Positions 14,935 to 15,663 of a stretch of DNA of 15,663 nucleotides are shown here, piece after piece. The stretch is from JBLFWJ01 sp047611425. Lineage in GTDB: Bacteria; Bacteroidota; Bacteroidia; UBA10329. How positions within the stretch are numbered: the first letter of the stretch is position 1; every line of letters starts with the position of its first letter. Below the pieces are notes generated by a model. That model made no database searches. It saw nothing but the letters and a program-made list of their open reading frames with translations, and was not told the DNA's origin. The DNA lies in the NCBI GenBank assembly GCA_047611425.1, contig JBLFWJ010000073.1, forward strand, positions 1-15,663. The letters run 5' to 3'. The position numbers and the translations under genes are program-made.

Positions 14935-15483
14935 TTAGTAGCGCGGCTTCCACGGAACTTCTGGCGCATCATCCTGTTGGCTGATCAATCTTGACAGCGC
15001 AAAAAGGTAGTCGCTCAAGCGATTCAGGTACGTAATGACCAAATGATTGATCGGTTCTTCTTCATTTAATTGAACGGTCAGTCGCTCTGCCCTTCTGCAA
15101 ACGCAGCGAGCAATGTGGCAAAACGAAACAGAATCATTTCCTCCGGGAAGTACAAATGATCTCATTTCAGGCAGGATGTCCATCATGCGGTCAATCTCCT
15201 TCTCAAGCAATTCAACATCGGTCTCGATAAGCTCCGGAACTTTCATGTTGCTTTTGCTCGGATCGGTCGCCAAAATGCTTCCCAACGTAAACAGTCTATC
15301 TTGAACTTCACCCAAAACCGTTTGGTTTTCGGCCCCAATCTCACGATGCCTCAATAGGCCGATGTATGAGTTAAGTTCATCAACGGTACCGTAACTTTCA
15401 ATTCTGATATGGTGCTTCGGAACCCTTGCTCCACCGAACAATGCGGTCGTTCCTTTGTCCCCTGTTTTCGTGTAAATTTTCAT
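14935..15483 (-). CDS. Cob(I)yrinic acid a,c-diamide / cobalamin adenosyltransferase, PduO type
   Basis: The enzyme transfers the adenosyl group of ATP to cob(I)alamin, producing adenosylcobalamin for enzymes such as methylmalonyl-CoA mutase. The 182 residues match the PduO-type family in length and motifs: YTKTGDKGTTALFGG at 4-18 (ATP binding), GTVDELNSYIG at 32-42, FVLPGGN at 110-116, CRRAER at 129-134 and LNRLSDYLFALSR at 153-165. The ATG overlaps the stop of the upstream ABC ATPase gene as ATGA, so the two are translationally coupled. No corrin biosynthesis gene is seen, so the enzyme may serve salvage. No clear terminator follows; 38 bases after its stop the promoter of the DUF2795 gene begins. 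Confidence 0.95.
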   Translation of the reverse strand: MKIYTKTGDKGTTALFGGARVPKHHIRIESYGTVDELNSYIGLLRHREIGAENQTVLGEVQDRLFTLGSILATDPSKSNMKVPELIETDVELLEKEIDRMMDILPEMRSFVLPGGNDSVSFCHIARCVCRRAERLTVQLNEEEPINHLVITYLNRLSDYLFALSRLISQQDDAPEVPWKPRY

Positions 15484-15663
15484 GCAGATTGATTAACGGT
15501 AACAACATTTTGATTGGCCTCATCGGTCTCCACGAGCCCGTCTCTCAATCTGATTATCCGGTGTGCATGTCGAGCAATTTCTTCCTCGTGTGTAACAAGG
15601 ATGACGGTATTTCCAGCTTTGTGGATATCCTCAAACAGCCCCATTATTTCAATGGATGTTTTT
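15480..15663 (-). CDS. ABC transporter ATP-binding protein, C-terminal 60 residues (MacB/LolD-like; start beyond the window)
   Basis: The minus strand is open from the window edge to a TGA at 15482-15480. The 60 visible residues include IMGLFEDIHKAGNTVILVTHE, with the H-loop histidine after the beta strand, then EEIARHAHRIIRLRDGLV, the usual end of the nucleotide-binding domain. This ending is typical of the MacB/LolD/FtsE group that works with FtsX-like permeases; Walker A, signature and Walker B lie outside the window. The stop overlaps the ATG of the adenosyltransferase gene by 4 bases. Whether it moves a lipoprotein, a peptide or something else cannot be judged. Confidence 0.88.
   Translation of the reverse strand, partial: KTSIEIMGLFEDIHKAGNTVILVTHEEEIARHAHRIIRLRDGLVETDEANQNVVTVNQSA

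Noticed and set aside
1..15663. CRISPR array, tRNA/rRNA genes, transposons, defence or phage islands
   Set aside because: I found no regularly spaced repeats, cloverleaf sequences, transposase motifs or terminal repeats anywhere in the window.

Overview
This window comes from a member of the Bacteroidota, most likely a marine or freshwater Flavobacteriales relative (Cryomorphaceae/Crocinitomicaceae-like; the family is a guess). The evidence is a type IX secretion (T9SS) C-terminal sorting domain on a large exported protein, a SecA of about 1,100 residues with the extra segments typical of this phylum, a membrane-anchored PpiD-like isomerase, a DUF2795 protein, and promoters of the TTTG / TAnnTTTG type instead of -35/-10 boxes. 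Shine-Dalgarno sequences are mostly absent. Coding density is high; no rRNA, tRNA, CRISPR array, insertion sequence or phage gene was seen.

Left part (1-4410): the 5' part of an FkbM-like methyltransferase gene leaves the window on the minus strand. Divergent to it runs a likely plus-strand operon: typA/bipA (ribosome-associated GTPase), thiL (thiamine-phosphate kinase) and a membrane protein that looks like a voltage-sensor domain without a pore, fused to a long helical cytoplasmic tail. A 21-bp hairpin follows.

Middle (4411-8306): a short intergenic region leads to a secreted CotH-kinase-family protein (signal peptide, lamin-tail-like domain, chitobiase C-terminal-like domain, CotH kinase domain, InlB-B-like repeat, T9SS sorting domain). 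A periplasmic TlpA-like thioredoxin follows after 8 bases. It converges on a minus-strand redoxin, and the stop codons overlap. The redoxin's best terminator lies inside the thioredoxin coding region.

Right part (8277-15663), all minus strand, in transcription order: the end of an ABC-transporter ATPase, overlapping a PduO-type cob(I)alamin adenosyltransferase (ATGA); a DUF2795 protein with its own textbook promoter and terminator; secA, coupled to a DinB-family gene through TAATG; then a PpiD-like periplasmic peptidyl-prolyl isomerase with its own promoter and terminator. SecA and the isomerase both serve protein export and envelope folding; the exported CotH protein and the two thioredoxin-fold proteins act in the same compartment.

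Most of the window is ordinary housekeeping. The item most worth following is the pore-less voltage-sensor-like protein at 3328-4341. Other points of interest are the terminator embedded in an opposing gene, a recurring TAnnTTYGCG promoter element, and the secA-dinB translational coupling.
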